From Tardiphaga robiniae (GTDB taxonomy: Bacteria; Pseudomonadota; Alphaproteobacteria; Rhizobiales; Xanthobacteraceae): DNA of 64,000 bases. The stretch covers positions 1 to 64,000 of the forward strand of contig NZ_LVYV01000006.1 of the NCBI RefSeq assembly GCF_001618955.1, written 5' to 3'. Below, in pieces: positions 45,508 through 56,660 of this stretch. A model generated the notes under the pieces. The model had not been told where the DNA came from, ran no database searches, and saw only the letters and a program-made list of their open reading frames with translations. Each line of letters starts with the position of its first letter. Within the stretch, counting starts at the first letter, position 1. A program made the translations under genes and the position numbers.

Positions 45508-46341
45508 TTACTTCTTCCGCTTGTGGCGGCTGATGAGAATGAACTTGTTGGTCGACTTGTTCGACCGGGTCTTCTTGCCCTTGGTCGGCTTGCCCCAGGG
45601 CGTAACCGGGTGACGACCACCCGAGGTACGACCTTCACCACCACCGTGCGGATGGTCGATCGGGTTCATGACGACGCCGCGGTTATGCGGACGCCAGCCG
45701 AGCCAGCGGGTACGACCGGCCTTGCCGATCGAGATGTTCATGTGATCCGGGTTCGACACAGCGCCGATGGTGGCGGTGCAACGACCGTGAACCAGGCGCT
45801 GTTCGCCCGAGTTCAGACGGATGATCACGTAATCATGGTCACGACCGACGAGCTGGGCGTAAGTGCCGGCCGAGCGAGCGATCTGGCCGCCCTTCCCGAT
45901 CTTCATCTCGACGTTGTGGATGATCGTGCCGATCGGCATGTTACCGAGCGGCATGACATTGCCCGGCTTCACGTCGACATAGCTGCCGGCGATGACGGTA
46001 TCGCCAACGGCCAGACGCTGCGGCGCCAGGATATAAGCCTGCTCGCCATCGGTGTACTTGATCAGCGCGATGAACGCGGTGCGGTTCGGATCGTATTCCA
46101 GACGCTCGACCACGGCCGGAACGTCGACCTTGGAACGCTTGAAGTCGACGATACGATAGGACTTCTTGTGGCCACCGCCACGGAAGCGCACCGTGATGCG
46201 ACCGGTGTTGTTACGACCGCCAGCCGAGTGCTTGCCTTCGGTCAGAGCCTTGACAGGCTTGCCCTTGTACAGCGCGGAACGATCCACCATGACCAGCTGA
46301 CGCTGGCCGGGTGTCGTTGGGTTGAATGTCTTAAGTGCCAT
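45508..46341 (-). CDS. rplB: 50S ribosomal protein L2
   Basis: 277 residues. [60 protein letters not shown], and the conserved histidine-bearing loop [20 protein letters not shown] near the peptidyl transferase centre. Needed for subunit association and peptide-bond formation. Confidence 0.98.
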   Translation of the reverse strand: MALKTFNPTTPGQRQLVMVDRSALYKGKPVKALTEGKHSAGGRNNTGRITVRFRGGGHKKSYRIVDFKRSKVDVPAVVERLEYDPNRTAFIALIKYTDGEQAYILAPQRLAVGDTVIAGSYVDVKPGNVMPLGNMPIGTIIHNVEMKIGKGGQIARSAGTYAQLVGRDHDYVIIRLNSGEQRLVHGRCTATIGAVSNPDHMNISIGKAGRTRWLGWRPHNRGVVMNPIDHPHGGGEGRTSGGRHPVTPWGKPTKGKKTRSNKSTNKFILISRHKRKK

Positions 46342-46353
46342 CGTTGATCGCCC

Positions 46354-46653
46354 TTACAGTCCGGTCGTAACGTCGATGCGGTGGCCCTCTTCGAGGGTCA
46401 CGATCGCACGCTTGACGTTCGACTGTGAACCGAGGTTGCCACGGAAGATCTTCGTCTTGCCCTTGCGAACCAGCGTGTTCACGCTCTTTACCTTGACGTC
46501 GAACAGCTTTTCGACGGCTTCCTTGATCTGCGGCTTGGTGGCCTTGCCGTCGACCTTGAAAACAACCTTGTTGAATTCAGAAGCGACAGTGGCCTTTTCC
46601 GTCACCACAGGGGCGACGATCACGTCGTAATGGCGCGGGTCGATGTTCTTCAT
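46354..46653 (-). CDS. rplW: 50S ribosomal protein L23
   Basis: 99 residues: [58 protein letters not shown]. Docking site for trigger factor and SRP at the tunnel exit. Its start overlaps the rplD stop by four bases. Confidence 0.97.
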   Translation of the reverse strand: MKNIDPRHYDVIVAPVVTEKATVASEFNKVVFKVDGKATKPQIKEAVEKLFDVKVKSVNTLVRKGKTKIFRGNLGSQSNVKRAIVTLEEGHRIDVTTGL

Positions 46654-47270
46654 TTGAAGCGCGCCTCCAACGCATCAAGCGCCGCCCTGGTCAGAACCAG
46701 CTTCTGACGACGCAGAATGTCATAAACGTTGATGCCCTGGATCGGCAGCACGTCGATGTTCGGAATGTTACGGGCCGCCTGAGCGAAACCGACATGAACC
46801 TCGGCGCCGTCGATGATCAGCGCATTGGTCAGGCCGAGACCCGAGAAATGACCGAGCAGAGCCTTCGTCTTGGCGGCTTCCAGGTTGGCGTTCTCGATCA
46901 CGATCAAGCCGCCGTCCTTGGCCTTCGCCGACAGAGCATGCTTCAGCGCGAGCGCACGGACCTTCTTCGGCAGATCGAACGCGTGCGAGCGAACGACCGG
47001 ACCGAAGGCACGACCACCGCCGCGGAACTGCGGAACGCGAGCCGAACCGTGACGAGCACCGCCGGTGCCCTTCTGCTTGTACATCTTCTTGCCGGTGCGC
47101 CAGATTTCGGCGCGGCCCTTGGCCTTGTGGTTACCCGACTGGCGCTTTGCGAGCTGCCAGTTGACGCAACGCTGGATGATGTCGGCGCGCGGATCGAGAC
47201 CGAAGATGGCATCCGACAGCTCGATCGAGCCGGCGTCCTTGCCCTCAAGCGTGGTGACGTTCAGTTTCAT
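46650..47270 (-). CDS. rplD: 50S ribosomal protein L4
   Basis: 206 residues from [20 protein letters not shown], one base after the rplC stop. The extended tunnel loop is present ([20 protein letters not shown] then [10 protein letters not shown]). In enterobacteria L4 also represses the S10 operon through the leader; the tuf-rpsJ gap here is only 83 bases, so that control is doubtful. Confidence 0.97.
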   Translation of the reverse strand: MKLNVTTLEGKDAGSIELSDAIFGLDPRADIIQRCVNWQLAKRQSGNHKAKGRAEIWRTGKKMYKQKGTGGARHGSARVPQFRGGGRAFGPVVRSHAFDLPKKVRALALKHALSAKAKDGGLIVIENANLEAAKTKALLGHFSGLGLTNALIIDGAEVHVGFAQAARNIPNIDVLPIQGINVYDILRRQKLVLTRAALDALEARFK

Positions 47271-47271
47271 C

Positions 47272-47997
47272 TCACGCTCCTTCCTGCTCGGCGGCAGGTG
47301 CTTCAACGGTCGCACCCTCTCCTGCCAGCTTGAACTTACCGGGCTTCGGCGCGTCCTTCGGCAGAGCCTTCTTCACCGCATCGCGAACCGAAATCCAACC
47401 GCCCTTGGAGCCGGGAACGGCGCCTTCGACGAGAATCAGGCCGCGCTCGACATCAAGCTGCACGACGCGCAGGTTGAGCGTGGTGATACGATCGACACCC
47501 ATGTGACCGGGCATCTTCTTGTTCTTGAAGGTCTTGCCGGGATCTTGACGACCACCGGTCGAACCGATCGAACGATGCGAAACCGACACACCGTGCGTGG
47601 CGCGAAGACCGCCGAAATTCCAGCGCTTCATACCACCGGCGAAGCCCTTACCAACCGAGGTGCCGGTGACATCGACGAACTGGCCAACCACGAAGTGGTC
47701 TGCCTGGATCTCGGCGCCGACCGGGATCAGCGCGTCTTCCGACACGCGGAATTCCGCGACCTTCCGCTTGGGTTCAACCTTGGCGACCGCGAACTGGCCG
47801 CGTTCAGCCTTGGGCAAATACACGGTCTTGCGCGAGCCCGATCCGAGCTGCAGCGCGACGTAACCGTTCTTCTCGCTGGTGAGGTGGCCAACCACCTGGC
47901 AGTTACCCAGCTTGAGCACGGTCACAGGGATATGTTCACCGGCGTCTGTGAAGACCCGGGTCATCCCGACCTTTTGTGCGATCACTCCGGAGCGCAT
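47272..47997 (-). CDS. rplC: 50S ribosomal protein L3
   Basis: 241 residues with an alphaproteobacterial C-terminal extension ([20 protein letters not shown], ending EQEGA). [20 protein letters not shown] at the start, [20 protein letters not shown], and the loop [20 protein letters not shown], which contains the glutamine methylated in other bacteria. It initiates 50S assembly. Confidence 0.97.
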   Translation of the reverse strand: MRSGVIAQKVGMTRVFTDAGEHIPVTVLKLGNCQVVGHLTSEKNGYVALQLGSGSRKTVYLPKAERGQFAVAKVEPKRKVAEFRVSEDALIPVGAEIQADHFVVGQFVDVTGTSVGKGFAGGMKRWNFGGLRATHGVSVSHRSIGSTGGRQDPGKTFKNKKMPGHMGVDRITTLNLRVVQLDVERGLILVEGAVPGSKGGWISVRDAVKKALPKDAPKPGKFKLAGEGATVEAPAAEQEGA

Positions 47998-48048
47998 CGG
48001 CGTGCTTCCTGTTCTTTCTGTCCGTTTGACCGGACGGGACCTAAATAC

Positions 48049-48357
48049 TTAGAGCTTGATCTCGACGTCGACACCGGCGGCCAGGTCGAGCTTCATCAAA
48101 GCATCGACTGTCTGCGGGGTCGGATCGACGATATCGAGAAGACGCTTATGGGTGCGCATCTCGAACTGCTCGCGGCTCTTCTTGTCGACGTGCGGCGAAC
48201 GGTTGACCGTGAACTTCTCGATGCGCGTCGGCAGCGGGATGGGTCCACGGACCTGTGCACCCGTGCGCTTCGCGGTGCTTACGATCTCACGGGTCGATGC
48301 ATCGAGGATACGATGATCGAACGCCTTGAGACGAATGCGGATATTCTGGCCGTTCAT
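48049..48357 (-). CDS. rpsJ: 30S ribosomal protein S10
   Basis: 102 residues: [60 protein letters not shown] and [19 protein letters not shown]. First ribosomal gene of the S10 operon; also NusE in antitermination complexes. It follows tuf by 83 bases. Confidence 0.98.
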   Translation of the reverse strand: MNGQNIRIRLKAFDHRILDASTREIVSTAKRTGAQVRGPIPLPTRIEKFTVNRSPHVDKKSREQFEMRTHKRLLDIVDPTPQTVDALMKLDLAAGVDVEIKL

Positions 48358-48390
48358 TGCCGTGTCTTTCTTTGAAAGCGAATGGTTGTT

Positions 48391-48420
48391 GCGAGTAGCG
48401 AGTAGCGAGATCCGCTACTC
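48391..48420 (-). repeat. Tandem repeat and hairpin between tuf and rpsJ
   Basis: Two and a half direct copies of gcgagta (48391-48407), and a stem made by gagtagcg (48400-48407) and cgctactc (48413-48420). It occupies the 83-base gap between tuf and rpsJ, where a partial terminator or processing site would set S10 operon mRNA levels relative to EF-Tu. No U-run is visible. Confidence 0.5.
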
Positions 48421-48440
48421 ACGACTTCCTGTTCGCGTCC

Positions 48441-49631
<1,191 letters not shown>

Positions 49632-49670
49632 GACTCTCTCCGTTTAGTCGTCAACTGTCGCTAACGACAA

Positions 49671-51743
<2,073 letters not shown>

Positions 51744-51773
51744 GGGCTCGTCCTTAAATCCGTTGTTTCGCCG

Positions 51774-52247
<474 letters not shown>

Positions 52248-52259
52248 TCAGACCCCGGC

Positions 52260-52631
52260 TTACTTCGGACGCTTCGCGCCGTACTTCGAACGACGCTGCT
52301 TACGGTTCTTGACGCCCTGGGTATCCAGCACGCCGCGGAGGATGTGGTAACGCACGCCGGGCAAATCCTTGACGCGACCGCCGCGGATCATGACCACGGA
52401 GTGCTCCTGAAGGTTATGGCCTTCACCCGGAATGTAACCGATGACTTCGAAGCCATTGGTCAAACGCACCTTGGCAACCTTACGAAGCGCCGAGTTCGGC
52501 TTCTTCGGAGTCGTCGTGTAGACGCGCGTGCAAACGCCGCGCTTCTGCGGCGACTGCTGCAGCGCAGGAACCTTCTTGCGCGACTTCTGAATTGCGCGCG
52601 GAGTAGCGATCAGCTGGTTGATCGTCGGCAT
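52260..52631 (-). CDS. rpsL: 30S ribosomal protein S12
   Basis: 123 residues from [20 protein letters not shown] at 52631. The decoding-centre segments [19 protein letters not shown] and [20 protein letters not shown] are wild-type in appearance: both lysines that mutate to streptomycin resistance are unchanged, and the Asp in VKDLPG that can be methylthiolated is present. First gene of the str operon. A 17-base perfect hairpin lies in its leader at 52658-52674. Confidence 0.98.
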   Translation of the reverse strand: MPTINQLIATPRAIQKSRKKVPALQQSPQKRGVCTRVYTTTPKKPNSALRKVAKVRLTNGFEVIGYIPGEGHNLQEHSVVMIRGGRVKDLPGVRYHILRGVLDTQGVKNRKQRRSKYGAKRPK

Positions 52632-53369
52632 GTCAGCCTTCACCCTTTAGTTCGCTCGAAGCCGTAACGGCTTCCTCAAAATCACTCGGAGCAACCTGCC
52701 CCACGGTTCGGATCGCATGAAAAGCTTCACGCAAAACGAAATCACGCCAACCATTCATTGCTGAACGGAAAGCGCTTAACGCCACAGAGGACCGCGATCA
52801 TGACCGTCAGACTTGCGTCTTTAGGTCTGCACCGAGGTCATGCATTCGAATTTAATCTCAAGAGAGAAGTCTCTCAGGAGACAAACGTCGTTTTGGCATT
52901 GCCTTGATATAGCGACAGCGTTTGAGCTTCTTGGTCGAGGTTGGTGCCCGATTAGCTCCGAAAAGCCGATTGGGTGATCCGTTCCGACACTGGCGAAGCT
53001 CACCGCCTGTCGTTGAATGGTCGGGTTGTATCCGCAGGGGATACCCAAGTCAACAACAAAGCGCGATGAAAGAAACGCTTCTCGCACTGCATCTTCTAGC
53101 ATGTGGATCATGACAGAACATACGCGATTTCGACGCCCGCCATGTCATCCACGAAAGAATCCGCGACTCGGATTCGTTGCAGTTTGATGAAAGAGAATCG
53201 CCTGGGTTGCGGAATTTTTGCGCCCTGCCCCGCCGACTCGCATCCGACACAAGCCGTATCGCGTCCCGAATCGGCACACCGGGCCAGCATCGATCAGCAG
53301 CAAATATTACCTGGCGTCCGAATGGAGAGGGACGCAGCCCCACCCCACTCGAGACTCACGACCAGCCAA
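52632..53369. other. 738-base non-coding region upstream of rpsL
   Basis: No convincing gene on either strand. The short frames here lack ribosome sites and family similarity. It should contain the str-operon promoter (minus strand). Visible structures: a perfect hairpin gaagccg-taa-cggcttc at 52658-52674, 27 bases before rpsL, and gagaga/tctctc at 52862-52875. The stretch 52700-52930 is more AT-rich than its surroundings. I could not fix a -35/-10 pair with confidence. Confidence 0.6.
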
Positions 53370-53768
53370 TCAAGCGGACGCAGGGAGGCGCGCGATGACC
53401 TTGATCTCGAAATCGAAGCCCGCCAGCCAGTTGACCCCGACCGCGGTCCAATTCGGGTAAGGCGGTTCACCAATCACGGCCAATCGGACGGCGTTGACCG
53501 CCGCGAACTGCGTGGCCGGGTCGGTGTGGAAGGTGGTCACGTCGACCACGTCGTCGAATGTGCAACCTGCAGCCGTCAGCACGGCCGCAAGGTTATCGAA
53601 TGCCAGCTGGACCTGTTGTTCGAAAACCGGTTCCGGCGACCCATCTTCCCGGCTGCCGACCTGGCCCGAGACAAACAGGAGGTCGCCCGAGCGTATCGCC
53701 GCCGAATACCGGTTGATCTCGTAAAGCGCCTGCCGGCCGGCCGGGAAAATCGCGTCGCGTTTGGTCAT
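53370..53768 (-). CDS. Rid (YjgF/YER057c/UK114)-family protein lacking the catalytic arginine
   Basis: 132 residues with the Rid fold: SAAIRSGDLLFVSGQVGSRE, QQVQLAFDNLAAVLTAAGCT, FDDVVDVTTFHTD and a YPNWTAVGVNWLAG ending. In RidA the arginine that binds the imine substrate lies right after YP(A); here that position is W107 in YPNWTAV, so 2-aminoacrylate deamination of the RidA type is unlikely and this is probably a Rid4-7-like subgroup. The ATG at 53768 is chosen for the family start. It is divergent from a TetR gene across three palindromes, so it is probably a TetR target. Confidence 0.83.
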   Translation of the reverse strand: MTKRDAIFPAGRQALYEINRYSAAIRSGDLLFVSGQVGSREDGSPEPVFEQQVQLAFDNLAAVLTAAGCTFDDVVDVTTFHTDPATQFAAVNAVRLAVIGEPPYPNWTAVGVNWLAGFDFEIKVIARLPASA

Positions 53769-53794
53769 GGTGTCAGTCCTGTTCAAAAGATTAT

Positions 53795-53859
53795 ATACGC
53801 CCCGTATGTTAGAATATTCAGGCATACGCCTCGTATGTCAATACGCATACAGTGCGTAT
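53795..53859. promoter_or_regulatory. Three operator-like palindromes between the Rid and TetR genes
   Basis: Site 1 is atacg-ccc-cgtat at 53795-53807. Site 2 is c-atacg-cct-cgtat-g at 53823-53837, its centre 29 bases from that of site 1. Site 3 is atacgca-tacag-tgcgtat at 53841-53859. All share the atacg/cgtat half-site. They fill the divergent intergenic region, so one TetR-type protein could repress both the Rid gene and its own. Binding is inference. Confidence 0.7.
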
Positions 53860-53873
53860 GTTATTTTGCGGAG

Positions 53874-54476
53874 ATGACAGTGGTCGCGAGACGGCGTGCA
53901 GAAATGGTGGAGGAAACCCGGGCCAAGCTCATCCGGGCGGCCCGGACGGCTTTCGCCGCCAAAGGCTATGCCGCGGCATCGATGGACGATCTGACCGCGG
54001 AGGCCGGCCTGACGCGCGGCGCGCTCTATCACAACTTCGGTGACAAGAAGGGTTTGTTGCAGGCCGTCATCGATCAGATCGACGCGGAAATGTTAGCGCG
54101 CATGCGCGCTGCCCGCGGTCAGGCGGACACCGCATGGGACGGGTTTCTCAACGAAGGCGTGGCCTATATCGAAATGTCCCTCGAGCCGGAGATCCAGCGC
54201 ATCATGCTGCTGGACGGCCCCGCCGTGCTCGGCGATCCCTCGCAATGGCCGAACCAGACCGCGTGTCTGCGCACGACAACACAGGCGATTCAACGGCTGA
54301 TCGACGATGGAACGGTCAAGCCTGTCGATGCCGAAGCGGCGGCTCGTCTGATCAATGGCGCGGCGCTCAACGCCGCCCTCTGGATCGCTGCCGCCGACGA
54401 TCCCCACGCGGTCCTTACGAAAGCTGTCGAGGCTTTCCGCCAGCTCGCGGCGGGCTTGCTGCGAACGGCGGGATGA
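53874..54476 (+). CDS. TetR-family transcriptional regulator
   Basis: 200 residues. The N-terminal helix-turn-helix is clear: LIRAARTAFAAKGYAAASMD, DLTAEAGLTRGALYHNFGDK, KGLLQAVIDQID. The remaining two thirds is an all-helical ligand domain with EIQRIMLLDGPAVLGDPSQW, like TetR_C regulators of efflux or detoxification genes; the ligand is unknown. The start could be the ATG at 53874 or 53904; the first has ggag just upstream, though very close. It probably controls the divergent Rid-family gene and possibly the convergent ABC exporter 25 bases downstream. Confidence 0.88.
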   Translation: MTVVARRRAEMVEETRAKLIRAARTAFAAKGYAAASMDDLTAEAGLTRGALYHNFGDKKGLLQAVIDQIDAEMLARMRAARGQADTAWDGFLNEGVAYIEMSLEPEIQRIMLLDGPAVLGDPSQWPNQTACLRTTTQAIQRLIDDGTVKPVDAEAAARLINGAALNAALWIAAADDPHAVLTKAVEAFRQLAAGLLRTAG

Positions 54477-54501
54477 CCGCCTCACACATCTTCAGATGCG
54501 C

Positions 54502-56535
54502 TCACTCGTCGTCGTCATCCTCGTCATCATCATCGTCGTTGGCAGATGACCTGTGCCGCTGGTCGTCCCAGAGCTGGCGATAGGTGCCGTTCAGCGCCAG
54601 CAGCTCTTTGTGCGAGCCGCGCTCGATCGCCTTGCCGCCATTGATGACGATGATTTCATCCATATCCACCACGGCGGCCAGCCGGTGCGTCGACGAAATC
54701 AGAGTGCGGCCCTTGGCGAGTTTGAACAGCGTCTTGTTGAGCGCCGCCTCGGTTGTCTGGTCGAGGGCGGATGTCGCCTCATCCAGCAGGAGCACCGACG
54801 GATTGCGGACGACGGCCCGCGCGATCGCAATGCGCTGGCGTTGGCCGCCGGATAGCGTATCGCCGCGCTCGCCGACCTGGGTGTCGTATTTGTCCGGAAG
54901 GCTCATGATGTAGCGATGGATCTCGGCCTTGCGCGCCGCCTGCTCGACTTCCTCGTCGGTGGCGCCTTCCTTGCCGAGCCGGATGTTCTCGCGGATCGAC
55001 ATGTTGAACAGCATGTTCTCCTGGAACACCACGGCCATGTGGCCGCGCAGGGACTCGCGCGTGATCTTGCGGATATCGACGCCGTCAATGGTCACCCTGC
55101 CCTCGTCCGGCACATAGAGCCGCAGGATCAGGTTCAGCAACGTGCTCTTGCCGGAACCGGATGGGCCGACAATGGCGACGGTCTTGCCGACATTGATCTT
55201 GAGGCTGAGATTGTCGAGCACCGGCTGCTGGCTGTTCTCATACTTGAACGAGACGCGATCGAACGTGATGTCGTTGACGATGCGCGGCAGCTCCGGTGAG
55301 CCGGGCTTGTCGGCACCGCGGGTGGGCTCGTCGAGCATCTCCTCCATGTGCCGCACGGCGGCCGCTGCCTGGATCGACACCGGGATGAAATGCATCACAT
55401 GGGCGATGTTATAGGACACCTCCCAGAACGCGCTTTCGAAGGTGACGAAGGTACCGACGGTGATCTGGCCCTTGGTGGCGAGATAGGCGCCGATCGCCAG
55501 CACCACCAAATGCAGCAACAACACCGAGACGGTGACCGAGCGCTCGACCATGGTCGACAGGAAGGTCGCCGCCGCAATCCTGTCGCGCGTTTCGTTATTG
55601 CGTAGCCGGAACCAGCCCATGGTGCGGCGCTGCAGGCTGAAGGCCTTGATCACCGCCTGCGCCGCGATGTTCTCCTGCACCATGCCGAGCACTGACGCTT
55701 CACTGAGCTTCTGGTCGTAATTGGCCTGCACGGCCTTCGGCGTCAGGATGCGCGGGCCGATCAGTGTGATCGGGAAAATCAATAGTGCGACGGCGGCAAG
55801 CTGCCAGTTCAGATACAGCATCAGCCCGATGCCGGCGATCAGTTCGAGGAACGGCAGCAATGCGCTGTTGGCGAAACTCTTGATGGCGGTCTCGAAAGAC
55901 GACAGATCGATCGAGAAGCGTGACAGGATTTCACCGCGCTTGGTGCGGGCGAAATAGGCCGACGGCAGATCCTGCACGTGATCGAACAGGCGCGAGCGGA
56001 CGTCCGTGATGATCGAGGCTGCCAGTTTGGCGTCCCAGCGCTCATACCAGATCGCAACGATCGACGTGACAATGCCGGCGACGGCCAGCACCGACAGGAT
56101 CTTGAACAGCGCGTCGAAGTCTTCCTCGCCGAGCGCGTCGTCGATCAGATATTTGAGGCTGAGCGGCATGATGACGTTGAACAGCGTCTCGACCAGAACG
56201 CCGAAGCCAACGAAGCCGAGCAGCTTGCGGTACTTGCCGAGCAATGGCCGCGTGAAACGATAGACCGTTCCGAATGCGCCGGCGGCCTCGCGTGCGGTGA
56301 AGACGACCAGTTCCTCGTCATCATCATCGTCATCGAGCTCGTCGTCTTCATCCTCGTCGTCATCATCGACGGCAGGCTTGGCTTTTGCCGTCTTCTCGAC
56401 AGCCGGCGGTTTCGTGCTGGGAACCTGTGCCGCAGCAGCGCCAACCGGGAGCGCAAACTTGTCATCGAGCGGCGTGGCCGGCTCGGCCGCGTTCTTGTCG
56501 TCGGATGGAGGCTTTGGAGGTGGCTTCGACGCCAT
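54502..56535 (-). CDS. ABC exporter (fused membrane and ATPase domains) with acidic N- and C-terminal tails
   Basis: 677 residues. An N-terminal cytosolic extension of about 95 residues includes an almost pure Asp/Glu run at 57-75. The six-helix transmembrane domain spans about 105-390, and the nucleotide-binding domain about 425-655 with Walker A GPSGSGKST (457-465), signature LSGGQ (561-565), Walker B VLLLDE (581-586) and H617. The last 11 residues are again only Asp and Glu. Half-transporters of the MsbA/MDR type form dimers and export lipids or drugs; both acidic tails are unusual. I chose the ATG at 56535; the in-frame TTG at 56571 is the alternative. It follows the oxidase-methyltransferase gene by 125 bases on the same strand. 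Confidence 0.9.
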   Translation of the reverse strand: MASKPPPKPPSDDKNAAEPATPLDDKFALPVGAAAAQVPSTKPPAVEKTAKAKPAVDDDDEDEDDELDDDDDDEELVVFTAREAAGAFGTVYRFTRPLLGKYRKLLGFVGFGVLVETLFNVIMPLSLKYLIDDALGEEDFDALFKILSVLAVAGIVTSIVAIWYERWDAKLAASIITDVRSRLFDHVQDLPSAYFARTKRGEILSRFSIDLSSFETAIKSFANSALLPFLELIAGIGLMLYLNWQLAAVALLIFPITLIGPRILTPKAVQANYDQKLSEASVLGMVQENIAAQAVIKAFSLQRRTMGWFRLRNNETRDRIAAATFLSTMVERSVTVSVLLLHLVVLAIGAYLATKGQITVGTFVTFESAFWEVSYNIAHVMHFIPVSIQAAAAVRHMEEMLDEPTRGADKPGSPELPRIVNDITFDRVSFKYENSQQPVLDNLSLKINVGKTVAIVGPSGSGKSTLLNLILRLYVPDEGRVTIDGVDIRKITRESLRGHMAVVFQENMLFNMSIRENIRLGKEGATDEEVEQAARKAEIHRYIMSLPDKYDTQVGERGDTLSGGQRQRIAIARAVVRNPSVLLLDEATSALDQTTEAALNKTLFKLAKGRTLISSTHRLAAVVDMDEIIVINGGKAIERGSHKELLALNGTYRQLWDDQRHRSSANDDDDDEDDDDE

Positions 56536-56660
56536 GGAACGAACCGTTGCTGCACGGTCATTCGACCGCAAGAATCAATGAAGCGGCCCGGACAGCCACG
56601 GCAATGATCCTATGCGATCAGAATGTCCTCGGCAAAGCAACCGAGGGCGGATGCCAAAGA

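Noticed and set aside
52821..53111. A 96-codon minus-strand frame upstream of rpsL
   Set aside because: No ribosome site, no hydrophobic or domain pattern, and it lies in the region expected to hold the str-operon promoter.
53103..53873. Upstream extension of the TetR frame by about 250 codons
   Set aside because: The extension runs through the divergent Rid-like gene and the palindromic operators; the helix-turn-helix begins just after the ATG at 53874.
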